Below are positions 25,801-33,012 of a DNA stretch of 47,082 bases, piece by piece. This stretch comes from Bog-366 sp964501985. Its GTDB lineage: Bacteria; Acidobacteriota; Terriglobia; UBA7540. Position numbers and translations under genes: made by a program. Location: NCBI GenBank assembly GCA_964501985.1, contig CAZCVY010000030.1:1-47082 (forward strand), written 5' to 3'. Below the pieces are notes generated by a model, which was not told the DNA's origin, made no database searches, and saw only the letters and a program-made list of their open reading frames with translations. Position 1 is the stretch's first letter, and each line of letters starts with the position of its first letter.

Positions 25801-27785
25801 TTATAAGCATTCATGGTCACGGGGAAATCAGGAGAGGCCGCGTCCCCGGTGACATAGACGTTGCCAGACGCGTCAACGACAACTGCGGCTGCGGTGTCTG
25901 AGGTCGCCTGGCCGTAGAACACGCCTCCACTCCCACCCAAATTGGTCGAATACACCAAGGCAGATCCATCCGGAGTGAACTTCGCCAGGAAGTCGCTCCC
26001 TACCCCTTGCTCAAGGGGGTTCTGAAGCGGAACAGAGCTGCCGTCGCCCACAACATAGGCGCTACCAGAACTGTCCACGGCAATGCCGGTGCCGATAACC
26101 CCCACGTCTAAGGCACCAAGGCCGAAGTAGGTAGAGTAGATGAACTGCGTGCCCGCAGGGTTGAGTCTCTGAACGAAGGCATTCGAACAGCCTGTGCAAA
26201 TCTCCCCAGCGAATTGCGCCTGAAAAGCGTTCACGACCGGGAGATCATTCGAGGCAGTAGTGCCTGTGATGAAGGCGTCACCGGAAGAATCGACGGCAAT
26301 CGCGTTGGCTACAGCGTTGCTGGGCCCCAGAAATGTTGCGTACTCGAGCGTGCCTGTGGGCGAGAACTTGGCGGCAAATGGTGTATTACAGATCGAGGGA
26401 CAAGTGGTCTGAAAGGCTCCCGGAGTTGTAGGAAGTGTGGGGGCGCCGTTGCCTATGATGTAGGCGTCGCCCTGGGTATCGACCGCGATGGCGCGCGGCC
26501 CGTCGGCTCCGGTCGGGCCAAGGTAGGTGGTGTAGATTACTTGAGTTCCCTGCGAATTGAGCGCGAAAACGACGGCCTGGGTCGTGCCTGCTCCATTCAC
26601 GGCGAGTATGTATGCATTCCCGGAGCCGTCAATTCCCATCCCGACTGCGCCGACGCCTAAGCCGCCTATATTTGTATAGGTGGAATAGGCGAGAACCGGG
26701 TCGATAATGAGGGGGCGGCTCCGATCATAGGCCCCGACCTCAAAACCCACCTCGGCGTGTCCCCTGAGAACGTAATGGCCCTCGATAAGTTTCGCCCCGT
26801 CGCCTCGGGCTTCCGCGCTAGAGAGCGCTTCGTTTCCTTGAGCATTCTGCCCTGTGCTCTCATCATCGATTGGTTGGTGAATGCGCGGCTTGCGGAAGCA
26901 CAATTCGCCGCCGTCAGCCTGGATCAACAGGTCTCCGTTGGGGTTAATTTTGGATTTTAGATCATGGATTGAGACTTCTCGCTGCGTCTTATTCTGCACC
27001 TTGTCCCCTGGCGCCGACGGCTTTCCGCCCGTTTCCAGTCCCCCCCTGAGGGTGAACCGAATCTTTGCCGGGTCCGCGCCGGGCGCAACGATAAAGTCAT
27101 ATTCCAATTGCGCGCTCTGGTCTCCGTGGTAAACCAAATCAATGCCGGGATAGATTCCCCGGTATCTCACCTGGGCGTAGATGGGGATTCCCACCCGCCA
27201 CTTCTTCGGATCGTTTCCGATGTAGTAGTTGCTCTTCCCTGGCAACAAGTCGGTGCCGCTCACTCGCACATCCCGGTTTGCGCCCACGAGGCGCAGGCTG
27301 ACGACTTCTGATGGTGCGGGCTGGGGATGGTCATCGTTTTGCGTATTTGGTTTTTGGAGGGCAGGATCATGCCGCGACCTGTTTCGGTTCATTGGTGTCT
27401 TGTCGCTGGCTGTTGGCCACCGGTCCAGACTCAACTTGGCCTCCCCAGGGGCAAGAAACAAGTCGTAACCGCGTCCATGGGCGAGGAATTTCACTTCCGG
27501 ATCTGCCTGGCCATCGTTGCGCTCAAAGCTGAGGGGGAGCCGACCATAGGCTTCCGGCGATCGGCGAGCGGAGCTGCCCTGGCCCTCGACGATCTTGGCG
27601 GTGGATACCTGTTCCGTTGCCGCTGGAGTCGAAAGGCGTGCCGGTACGCGTACCGGCCGATGATGCACGGGCGTCCTGCGGAAATGAGAATTGCCATTGG
27701 CAAAGCTGACGAAAATGAATAGAGCCAACAGTGCCGAACATCCGCTGGACCGGTGCCGAAAAGAATAGGAGATGATGTCGTTCAT
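22866..27785 (-). CDS. giant secreted SBBP beta-propeller / choice-of-anchor-D Ig-like protein
   Basis: 1639 residues. Order: signal/anchor segment (CSALLALFIFVSFANG); a DUF7948-like domain (LSFERNDGQADPEVKFLAHG, FTLRGG); SBBP propeller repeats of the kind AIAVDSSGDAFITGTT and AKFSPTGTLEYATFLG; six or so Ig-like choice-of-anchor-D (ASH) domains, each with SFxP or LSFGxxxVG motifs and 'NCxxxLAxGxxCT' cysteine pairs; a further Ig-like repeat (YNLTVAPASGLTGSVSLTCG); two hydrophobic segments near the C-terminus (LRMLVLFAVFGACVEG and LALISASLMLWVACGG). The type is very frequent in Acidobacteria and is thought to act at the surface; the function is unknown. ATG 27785 has GAGG 5 nt upstream. Confidence 0.85.
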   Translation of the reverse strand: MNDIISYSFRHRSSGCSALLALFIFVSFANGNSHFRRTPVHHRPVRVPARLSTPAATEQVSTAKIVEGQGSSARRSPEAYGRLPLSFERNDGQADPEVKFLAHGRGYDLFLAPGEAKLSLDRWPTASDKTPMNRNRSRHDPALQKPNTQNDDHPQPAPSEVVSLRLVGANRDVRVSGTDLLPGKSNYYIGNDPKKWRVGIPIYAQVRYRGIYPGIDLVYHGDQSAQLEYDFIVAPGADPAKIRFTLRGGLETGGKPSAPGDKVQNKTQREVSIHDLKSKINPNGDLLIQADGGELCFRKPRIHQPIDDESTGQNAQGNEALSSAEARGDGAKLIEGHYVLRGHAEVGFEVGAYDRSRPLIIDPVLAYSTYTNIGGLGVGAVGMGIDGSGNAYILAVNGAGTTQAVVFALNSQGTQVIYTTYLGPTGADGPRAIAVDTQGDAYIIGNGAPTLPTTPGAFQTTCPSICNTPFAAKFSPTGTLEYATFLGPSNAVANAIAVDSSGDAFITGTTASNDLPVVNAFQAQFAGEICTGCSNAFVQRLNPAGTQFIYSTYFGLGALDVGVIGTGIAVDSSGSAYVVGDGSSVPLQNPLEQGVGSDFLAKFTPDGSALVYSTNLGGSGGVFYGQATSDTAAAVVVDASGNVYVTGDAASPDFPVTMNAYKASCDESALEACVAPQVYVLKVDPNGASLLYSTLIGAGTVANIALGISGSVWVAGTTPSNYFPSLQPIESSLQQNSYPESGADAFVTQLNTSGIPIFSTYLAGSLTSQSGAGVAADNSGNAYVAGSLGGGNNVPIDFPVVNPVTPPQAFTQFAFPGAIFAAKMSPGTGPALSLSPWFVPIMELRNVSSSPLTINSINASSTLTLEGGTCGSSLAPGGGCTLIVYPENPQAPANGTLTISTNAVPASQTFNIQAFPPSQAYSPVGITPFFVSPEYLEFPVQLVGSTSAAQTVTITNLDYPTAVAIKTIQIYSSNTVESSSGDVSQTNNCPASLAAGASCTINLQFQPTAGADGPDSSQLQITTGNSPSDYTVSLTGLRSSESIVPSTQSTQYAYPNSSVQFGTQFVGATPLPRVISLTNADVQPVTVGGFTVTGPFTETNNCTGPLASHASCRVSLSFAPVANGVFTGTVNVASSGQGSPTVINLASTGLIPSSLGVSPLSLSFGSVLVDATASLPLTLFNSSSATLTNLQFNLSANFSQTNNCGGSLLPAATCTVTVTFAPSALGAVSGTLTIPFTGNGSPQVLSLSGTGTTALSILPPELSFGDQRVGAASSPQSVSMGDASSAPLTVSSVAISGDFQILDNSCPSTLAANIYCTLEVEFKPTATGPRSGALTVIASDFEGTHVIPLSGTGVDLPVVGFSPTSLSFAGQLVSSTSGTQVATVSNTGNAPLQISNINITGPFSQTNICSAAVAVNSSCSISLSFTPTVSGQQAGTLTLTDNAADSPESMPLSGTGEDFTLAAASGSSTSSTVTPGQTATYNLTVAPASGLTGSVSLTCGGAPAEANCSVTPSSATLSASSATPITVTVTTTAASGGGIRPQPPTTHWNWLRMLVLFAVFGACVEGMRRFARCRAWAPLALISASLMLWVACGGGGRGTGTSPVNPGTSLGTYSIKVTGTLTAGSSTLQHNLSLTLTVN

Positions 27786-28215
27786 CGTAACCTCGGGGTT
27801 CTTGGACTTCCCGGCCGTCTCTAAGGAGGACGGCGATAGAGGAGTGATTACCACCAATGACCAAGCATGTCAACATCGCTAGCATTAATCTCTAGCATTA
27901 AATAATACGGACACAATGTACGATCTGGCATGCGAGACATTCCATCATCCTTCGAACCGCAGGCGGCACAGACATCCCTGCATTTTTATGCGTTCCTAAC
28001 CTCGCTTCGCCACACCTGGCATCAAGTGCTCACGGCAGCCGAGAAGAGCAGGGGCTAGAGGCGGGGGTTGGGGATTCGGGTTAGGTAATTCGAAAACGCA
28101 GATTCAAAATTCAAAACAAGCCTTTCGACTTATTGGGGAAGATGGAGCTATAGACATCACACCAGGGGGGCGGTAAACTGAATTGGATTTTTGGAAAGTG
28201 TAGAGAGGGAACTCG
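27786..28215. other. intergenic region
   Basis: No gene is supported. It includes a heptamer stretch at 28100-28120 and otherwise unremarkable sequence between the giant secreted protein gene and a decayed antitoxin gene. Confidence 0.45.
28100..28120. repeat. heptanucleotide repeat AGATTCA/AAATTCA
   Basis: Three 7-bp units (AGATTCA, AAATTCA, AAACAAG) lie in the spacer. They are nearly the same as the units at 31384-31404. Confidence 0.5.
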
Positions 28216-28575
28216 ATGGCGATCACACTGAACCTGCCGCCCGAGGTCAAAGCGAGTTTGGCGGCCCGGGCGCGGGCGCTCGGCATTGAGCTGCATGCCT
28301 ATGTGCAAACCTTGCTCTAGCAGCAGGCAGCCTCATCGCCGTTCAAGGTGGTAGGCGATGCGAGCAAGGAAGTCGAACGGCAAGTGTCTGAACTGAGCTG
28401 GCTCAAGACTCACCGCGAGCAGTTTGCAGGCCGTTGGGTTGCGCTCGAAGGCGATGCTTTGCTGGCGGTTGGCGACTCAGCGCGGGAAGTATATGCTGCC
28501 ATTGCCCGCCACGAAGGAGCGCCGCTGGTTACGCGCGTCGAGCCCGAGGAGCAACATCCCTTCGCAGGGTGGTAG
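28216..28575 (+). pseudogene. RHH antitoxin + DUF5678-like protein with in-frame TAG
   Basis: ATG 28216 gives MAITLNLPPEVKASLAARAR (RHH-type start) and then a TAG at 28318-28320. The same frame goes on with QQAASSPFKVVGDASKEVER and the DUF5678-like LKTHREQFAGRWVALEGDAL to a stop at 28575. One base change (TAG from CAG or GAG) would restore a protein of about 119 residues. Proteins with this order often precede a retropepsin-like protease gene, and a remnant of one follows. Confidence 0.6.
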
Positions 28576-28787
28576 GGGATTTTCGAAACGCCAATGGTGA
28601 ATTTCAAGCATTCGGCCACGAAGTGACGATCACCTGCTTTGATTGGCAATTCGATTCCGTCGTGTTCTTTCCCGCAAGCATTGAGATTGGCCGCAACATA
28701 CTGGGCCGCCAGGGCTGGCTCGAAAAATTTCGCGTCGCGCTAATCGACTACGATTCTGTTCTCCACCTCAGCCATTACAACGAGTAA
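28569..28787 (+). pseudogene. retropepsin-like aspartic protease, C-terminal remnant
   Basis: The frame ending at 28787 reads GDFRNANGEFQAFGHEVTIT, then IGRNILGRQGWLEKFRVALI and DYDSVLHL. It resembles the second half of small bacterial retropepsin-like proteins (the GRNxLGRxGW region). The N-terminal catalytic DSGA is missing, and the sequence upstream belongs to the antitoxin-like gene in another frame. The gene is a relic. Confidence 0.5.
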
Positions 28788-28865
28788 GAGCATCGTGCCG
28801 GCTCACCTGTCTGGAGGCTCGCGGGTGGCGCGGACAGAGGGTTCACTCAAGTTAGTTGCCGGTTT

Positions 28866-31232
28866 CTATTTCACGGCCTTTTGGAAAAGTTGGTCAGCGA
28901 GCTTGGGGTCAAGGGTTTTCAACTTCTCGTAAACTGTCTTGACCTGTGATACCTCGCCCTGCTTCTTGTAAACCAAGCCCAGCAAGTACCACGCCTGTGC
29001 CAAGTCCGGTTTAAGCCGGACGGTCTCCTGCAAGGCCTTCGCTGCCTCGGAGTAGTTTCCGAGGTTGGTGTATGCAGCGCCTAGGCCGTTCCACGCCTCT
29101 GCGAGATTGGGATTCAGGCGCAGGGCCTCGCGATACTCCGCAATCGCACCGTCCCAGTCACCCTTCCGGGCCAGCGCGGCGCCCAGGCTGTAGTGCGTCG
29201 CGTCCTTATTGGGGTCCAGGCGCAGCGCCTCACGGAATTCCGAGATCGAGCCGTCCACATCGCCTTTGCTCGCCAAGGCGTCGCCCAGGTTGACGTGCAT
29301 GACTTCATCCTTGGGGTCCAGGCGCAGCGCTTCACGGTATTCCGTGATCGCGCCGTCCACGTCGCCTTTGCTCGCCAGGACGCCGCCGAGGGTGAGGTGG
29401 GTGAGTTCATCGTCGGGGTCCAGGCGCAGCGCCTCACGGTATTCTGCGATCGCACCGTTCACGTTGCCTTTGCTCGCCAGGGCGTCGCCCAGGTTGACGT
29501 GCGTGACTTCGTCGTCGGCGGTTACGCGCAGTACCTCGCGGTATTCCGCGATCTGCCCGTCCAGGTCGCCCTTGCTCGCCAGCGCGTCGCCAAGGTAAAG
29601 GTGGGCATTGACAAGATTCGGATTCAGACGCAGGGCCTCGCGATACTGCGCAATCGCACCGTCCCAGTCACCCTTCCCGGCCAGCGCGACACCAAGGCCG
29701 TAGTGCGCCGTGTCCTTATTGGGATCCAGGCGCAGTGCCTCACGGTACTCCGAAATCGCACCGTCCAAGTCGCCCTTGTTCGCCAGCGCAGCGCCAAGGT
29801 TCACGTGCGTGACTTCATCCTTGGGGTCCAGGCGCAGCGCTTCACGGTATTCTGTAATCGCCCCGTCCACGTCGCCTTTCCTCGCCAGCACGTCGCCGAG
29901 GTTGACGTGAGTGAATTCATCCTTGGGGTCGAGGCGCACCACCTCCCGGAATTCCGTGATCGCACCGTCCACATCGCCCTTGCTCGCCAGCGCGTCGCCA
30001 AGAGAAAGCTGCGCATCGAGAAGATTCGGATTCAGACGCAGAGCTTCGCGGAACTCTGCAATCGCACCGTCCCACTGCCCCTTGCCTCTGAGCGCGGCGC
30101 CCAGGCCCAGGTGCGCTTTTTCACTATCGGGGTTCAAGCGCAAGGCCTCACGGTATTCAGCGATCGCACCGTCCAGATTACCCTTCGTTGCGAGAGCGGC
30201 ACCGAGGCTGATGTGAGCGTCCCCGTTCTTCGGATTCAAGCGGAGAGCTTCGCGGTCCTCGGTGATTTCGCCATCCCAGTCGCCCATGTTTCCGAGCGCC
30301 ACGCCGAGGTTGTAGTGTGCCATGGCATTACCAGGGTTCAGGCGCAACGCCTCGCGGTACTCCGCTACGGCTTTGTCCTGATCGCCCTTCCGCCATAGCG
30401 CTGCGCCCAGGAGCGCATGGGCCCGATCATTCGCCGGGTTCAGGCGCAGTGCTTCCTGTTCCTCTACGATCGCGCCGTCCACGTCGCCTATGCTCGCAAG
30501 CGCGTCGCCGAGTATGGAGTGCGCCTGATCATTGTTGGGGTCCAAGCGTACCGCCTGGCGGCCGCAGGCCACTGCGTCGTCCCACTTTTCCTGCTTATCC
30601 AGAACATACAGCAGGCTCGAATAAAGGCCCCCATTCTGTGGGTCGAGTAGCAAGGCCGCGCGATATTCCCGCTCAGCCTCCGCGTACTGTCGCTCATTGG
30701 AGAGCTCCGCTCCGCGCGCCACGCCCTGCTTCAATTGGGCCTGCCGCGCCTGCGCCGCCGGATCAACGGTCGCGGGCTTCGTCACCTTGGCGCTCTTGAG
30801 CGCGCTGATGAATTCCTCGTCGCCTCCGCCCAGGCGAACTTGCTGGAGGTAGTCTTCCACAGGTTCAAAATCAATGCCGCGCTCCCGCACCAACGAAGAC
30901 CCCCGACGGTTCGGCGCTTGGCCCGCCAACAAGAGGATAACTTGCACTTGGTCGAGTGGCTTGATCGCGCTCGTGGGCTCGGGCAGTTTCGCCGCTCGTA
31001 GCGCCTTAAGAAATGTCTCGCTCGCGCCTGCGGCCTTGAGGGCCTGGAGGAAATCCTCTGTCGGGGCGAAGTCAATCCCTCGCTGGTCAATCAGCTTCGC
31101 GCCTGAGTCATTACCCAGGCCGGACCGGACCAACCCTTGCACTTGGTCTCGGGTCAAAGGCGTGTGCTGCGCCCTTGCGGGCAAGGCAAAAATTGAGAGG
31201 ACCAAGATGATGACAATGGTGCGTTGGCTCAT
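28866..31232 (-). CDS. exported TPR-array protein (about 18 repeats)
   Basis: 788 residues from ATG 31232, which has GGAGG 5 nt upstream. Signal peptide MSQRTIVIILVLSIFALPAR, then AQ. Two degenerate 70-residue repeats follow (GxxLIxxRGIDFxPxEDxLQ), and then about 18 TPR units of 34 residues. Units 3-16 are close copies of LGxALxxKGDxDGAIxEYRE ALRLxP. TPRs form a superhelix for protein binding; the partner is unknown. The nearly identical 102-bp DNA repeats point to recent expansion. Long antisense frames here are shadows of the periodic sequence. Confidence 0.9.
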   Translation of the reverse strand: MSQRTIVIILVLSIFALPARAQHTPLTRDQVQGLVRSGLGNDSGAKLIDQRGIDFAPTEDFLQALKAAGASETFLKALRAAKLPEPTSAIKPLDQVQVILLLAGQAPNRRGSSLVRERGIDFEPVEDYLQQVRLGGGDEEFISALKSAKVTKPATVDPAAQARQAQLKQGVARGAELSNERQYAEAEREYRAALLLDPQNGGLYSSLLYVLDKQEKWDDAVACGRQAVRLDPNNDQAHSILGDALASIGDVDGAIVEEQEALRLNPANDRAHALLGAALWRKGDQDKAVAEYREALRLNPGNAMAHYNLGVALGNMGDWDGEITEDREALRLNPKNGDAHISLGAALATKGNLDGAIAEYREALRLNPDSEKAHLGLGAALRGKGQWDGAIAEFREALRLNPNLLDAQLSLGDALASKGDVDGAITEFREVVRLDPKDEFTHVNLGDVLARKGDVDGAITEYREALRLDPKDEVTHVNLGAALANKGDLDGAISEYREALRLDPNKDTAHYGLGVALAGKGDWDGAIAQYREALRLNPNLVNAHLYLGDALASKGDLDGQIAEYREVLRVTADDEVTHVNLGDALASKGNVNGAIAEYREALRLDPDDELTHLTLGGVLASKGDVDGAITEYREALRLDPKDEVMHVNLGDALASKGDVDGSISEFREALRLDPNKDATHYSLGAALARKGDWDGAIAEYREALRLNPNLAEAWNGLGAAYTNLGNYSEAAKALQETVRLKPDLAQAWYLLGLVYKKQGEVSQVKTVYEKLKTLDPKLADQLFQKAVK
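29080..30540. repeat. tandem 102-bp TPR-encoding repeats
   Basis: About 14 consecutive 102-bp units encode nearly alike TPRs. The ladder also has a higher-order pattern: the order D-W-D-G unit, then NLxxA, then several D-V-D-G units recurs (units 7-10, 11-15, 16), suggesting duplication of multi-TPR blocks. Confidence 0.75.
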
Positions 31233-31383
31233 CTGCGCCTCCAAGGAAGCGGGGGAGGAGGAGGTGGTCTAGGTTACCGAAAGGCCCAAGCAAAGGCAAG
31301 GCGAGCATTAGATTGCGGGGATCGGAATGCGCTCAGGATTGGCGGTAGGGATTCGCGTCAGGCGGTTGGAAATCGATAATTGC

Positions 31384-31404
31384 AGATTCAAAATCCAAAA
31401 TTCA
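31384..31404. repeat. heptanucleotide repeat AGATTCA/AAATTCA
   Basis: Three units with exact 7-bp spacing (AGATTCA, AAATCCA, AAATTCA). Confidence 0.6.
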
Positions 31405-31472
31405 AGAACAGAATAAATGCGGTGTCGGGCGGCAGAAAGGGCGGGACTCGGAGACGGAAATGGACGAACGGC

Positions 31473-31500
31473 GATTGATGATTGGCGATGGAGGATACAA
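31473..31500. repeat. heptanucleotide repeat GATTGAT-type
   Basis: Four 7-bp units beginning GAT (GATTGAT, GATTGGC, GATGGAG, GATACAA). It resembles the GAT-phase block at 37988-38036. Confidence 0.5.
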
Positions 31501-31637
31501 GGGGATCGAGAACTTTCGAGTTCTGGGGCCGGGTTTTGAGATATCGGTCGCAAAACTGCCGAGGGGTCAGAATTGGCGCCGCTTTCGTCCGGACCTCGAG
31601 CAGGTCCTTATCGCCCGATAGCAGGCAACGCTGATCC

Positions 31638-32669
31638 TCAGGGGTAGATCTGCTGGAAGGCAGTGACACCCTCGGCACGCTTGTTCGGATTATTCTGCTG
31701 TCCAAAGAGCTGCCAACTGCCTGCAACCTGCACGGCAATGAAGTAGGCATTCCCGGCCGTGGCCACATAGCCGTGCATGCGGATATTCCGCGGGCCCACC
31801 GCCCGCAGGCCCGTATGCGCCGGGTCGTCGACCATGCCGAAGATGCCAAACGTTCCCCCGGCCACAGCGTTGCGGAGATCCGTTTGATGGGCCAACCGTA
31901 ATGCCAGGATGACTCCCGCTGGCAGCCCGGCTTGGGCGGCCAGCGCGGGGGGCAGATTGGCCCTGACCGGGCCCGCTTCATTGGGCCAGACGTGCGCGAC
32001 AACCAGGTTGGCGCCATTTACGCTGTAGAGAATCGAGCAGCCGCTAAGCTGCGTGGTCAAGCCGATGTTGCCCTCGATCGCGGCGCCGTCAACGTGCGCC
32101 GGGTTGGCAATTCCCGAGAACTTAGTCACCGCGATGTTATAACCGGGAAACGGTATGTGCATGTTATGGTGAAACGCCACCGGCGGTTCCATCAGGTAGT
32201 ACTGACTGCGCCAATCCCACGAGAATTCGTATTGACTCTTATCTGACGTCGTCATCGCGCCGTTTCCCGTCTTGATCCGGTGGTTTGCCAGGAATGTGGC
32301 AGGCGCGGTCATCAGTTGTTGCAGGGCGGGGTTGAGCAGCCGCGGGATGGAAATCTTGTTCACGTCGGCCAGCATGGTGCCGAGAGCCCCCGCGAGAGCC
32401 GGATCTTTGTACTGGGCCACCGCCTGCTGAGCTCTGGCAATGGGGACCTGATTCAGTCCACAGAGAATCAGGATCATCGCTTCGCGATACTTGCGGGTGG
32501 TCTCAGTGCCCGCCTTTCCCTGCGACATTCCCTGTTCGACTGCGGCCGAAATCGGGACATCGTCCAGCCACTCGGACACCGGCTGGCGGAAATTCTCCGA
32601 ACTCGCCGGCGTTACGGGGGCGGTGCGGATAAATACGAGGATTTCAGAGATGCGGCCAGTTTTGGCCAT
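31638..32669 (-). CDS. unknown 343-residue protein
   Basis: 343 residues without a signal peptide. The N-terminal part (1-100) is helical. The middle has YEFSWDWRSQYYLMEPPVAF and HHNMHIPFPGYN. The C-terminal half has strand-rich text (LSGCSILYSVNGANLVVAHV, GTFGIFGMVDDPAHTGLRAV, AYFIAVQVAGSWQLFG). I do not recognise the family. AGGAG lies 7 nt before ATG 32669, so the start is well supported. It is a single-gene unit. Confidence 0.7.
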   Translation of the reverse strand: MAKTGRISEILVFIRTAPVTPASSENFRQPVSEWLDDVPISAAVEQGMSQGKAGTETTRKYREAMILILCGLNQVPIARAQQAVAQYKDPALAGALGTMLADVNKISIPRLLNPALQQLMTAPATFLANHRIKTGNGAMTTSDKSQYEFSWDWRSQYYLMEPPVAFHHNMHIPFPGYNIAVTKFSGIANPAHVDGAAIEGNIGLTTQLSGCSILYSVNGANLVVAHVWPNEAGPVRANLPPALAAQAGLPAGVILALRLAHQTDLRNAVAGGTFGIFGMVDDPAHTGLRAVGPRNIRMHGYVATAGNAYFIAVQVAGSWQLFGQQNNPNKRAEGVTAFQQIYP

Positions 32670-32974
32670 TTTCCATCTCCTGGGTTGGACAAAATTGGTA
32701 ACGAGCTGAGTTCAGCATACGTTCGATCGAACCCGGCATGCTTTCCTGACGATCCGGAGAAGCCACAAGTGTGCGATCATGACTACCCAACTGCCACGGG
32801 TAGTAGCGATAGTCCTGCATTTACGTAGAGGATGCTTTGATCTTAGCATCGGCGGCTGCGGAGTCAACGATAATTTTGGCGTAGCGCCGGCTTCCAGCCG
32901 ACAAAGGAGCCGCTAAGATGGCGTCGTTCCATTCAGATTCGGACACCACCCTGCGCTTCTCGTTCGCATCAATG

Positions 32975-32980
32975 TATAAT
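32975..32980 (+). promoter_or_regulatory. possible -10 (TATAAT) for the 860-residue gene
   Basis: TATAAT sits 32 nt before ATG 33013. The -35 area (near 32951) is poor. The rest of the 340-bp spacer has a small GCCGGCTTCCAGCCG-like hairpin and no gene. Confidence 0.35.
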
Positions 32981-33012
32981 GAGACTCAATTTCTTTGACG
33001 GACCCAGGAGAG

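Larger units (their letters stand above)
31245..31637. other. intergenic region with heptamer repeats
   Basis: No gene is supported; open minus-strand frames are shadows of the neighbouring gene. It contains AGATTCA, AAATCCA, AAATTCA (31384-31404) and GATTGAT, GATTGGC, GATGGAG, GATACAA (31473-31500). Confidence 0.5.

Noticed and set aside
29193..30398. 401-residue plus-strand frame antisense to the TPR gene
   Set aside because: It is open only because the 102-bp repeats lack stops in that frame; it mirrors TPR periodicity.
29080..30540. CRISPR-like periodicity
   Set aside because: The 102-bp units are coding TPR repeats with no unique spacers.
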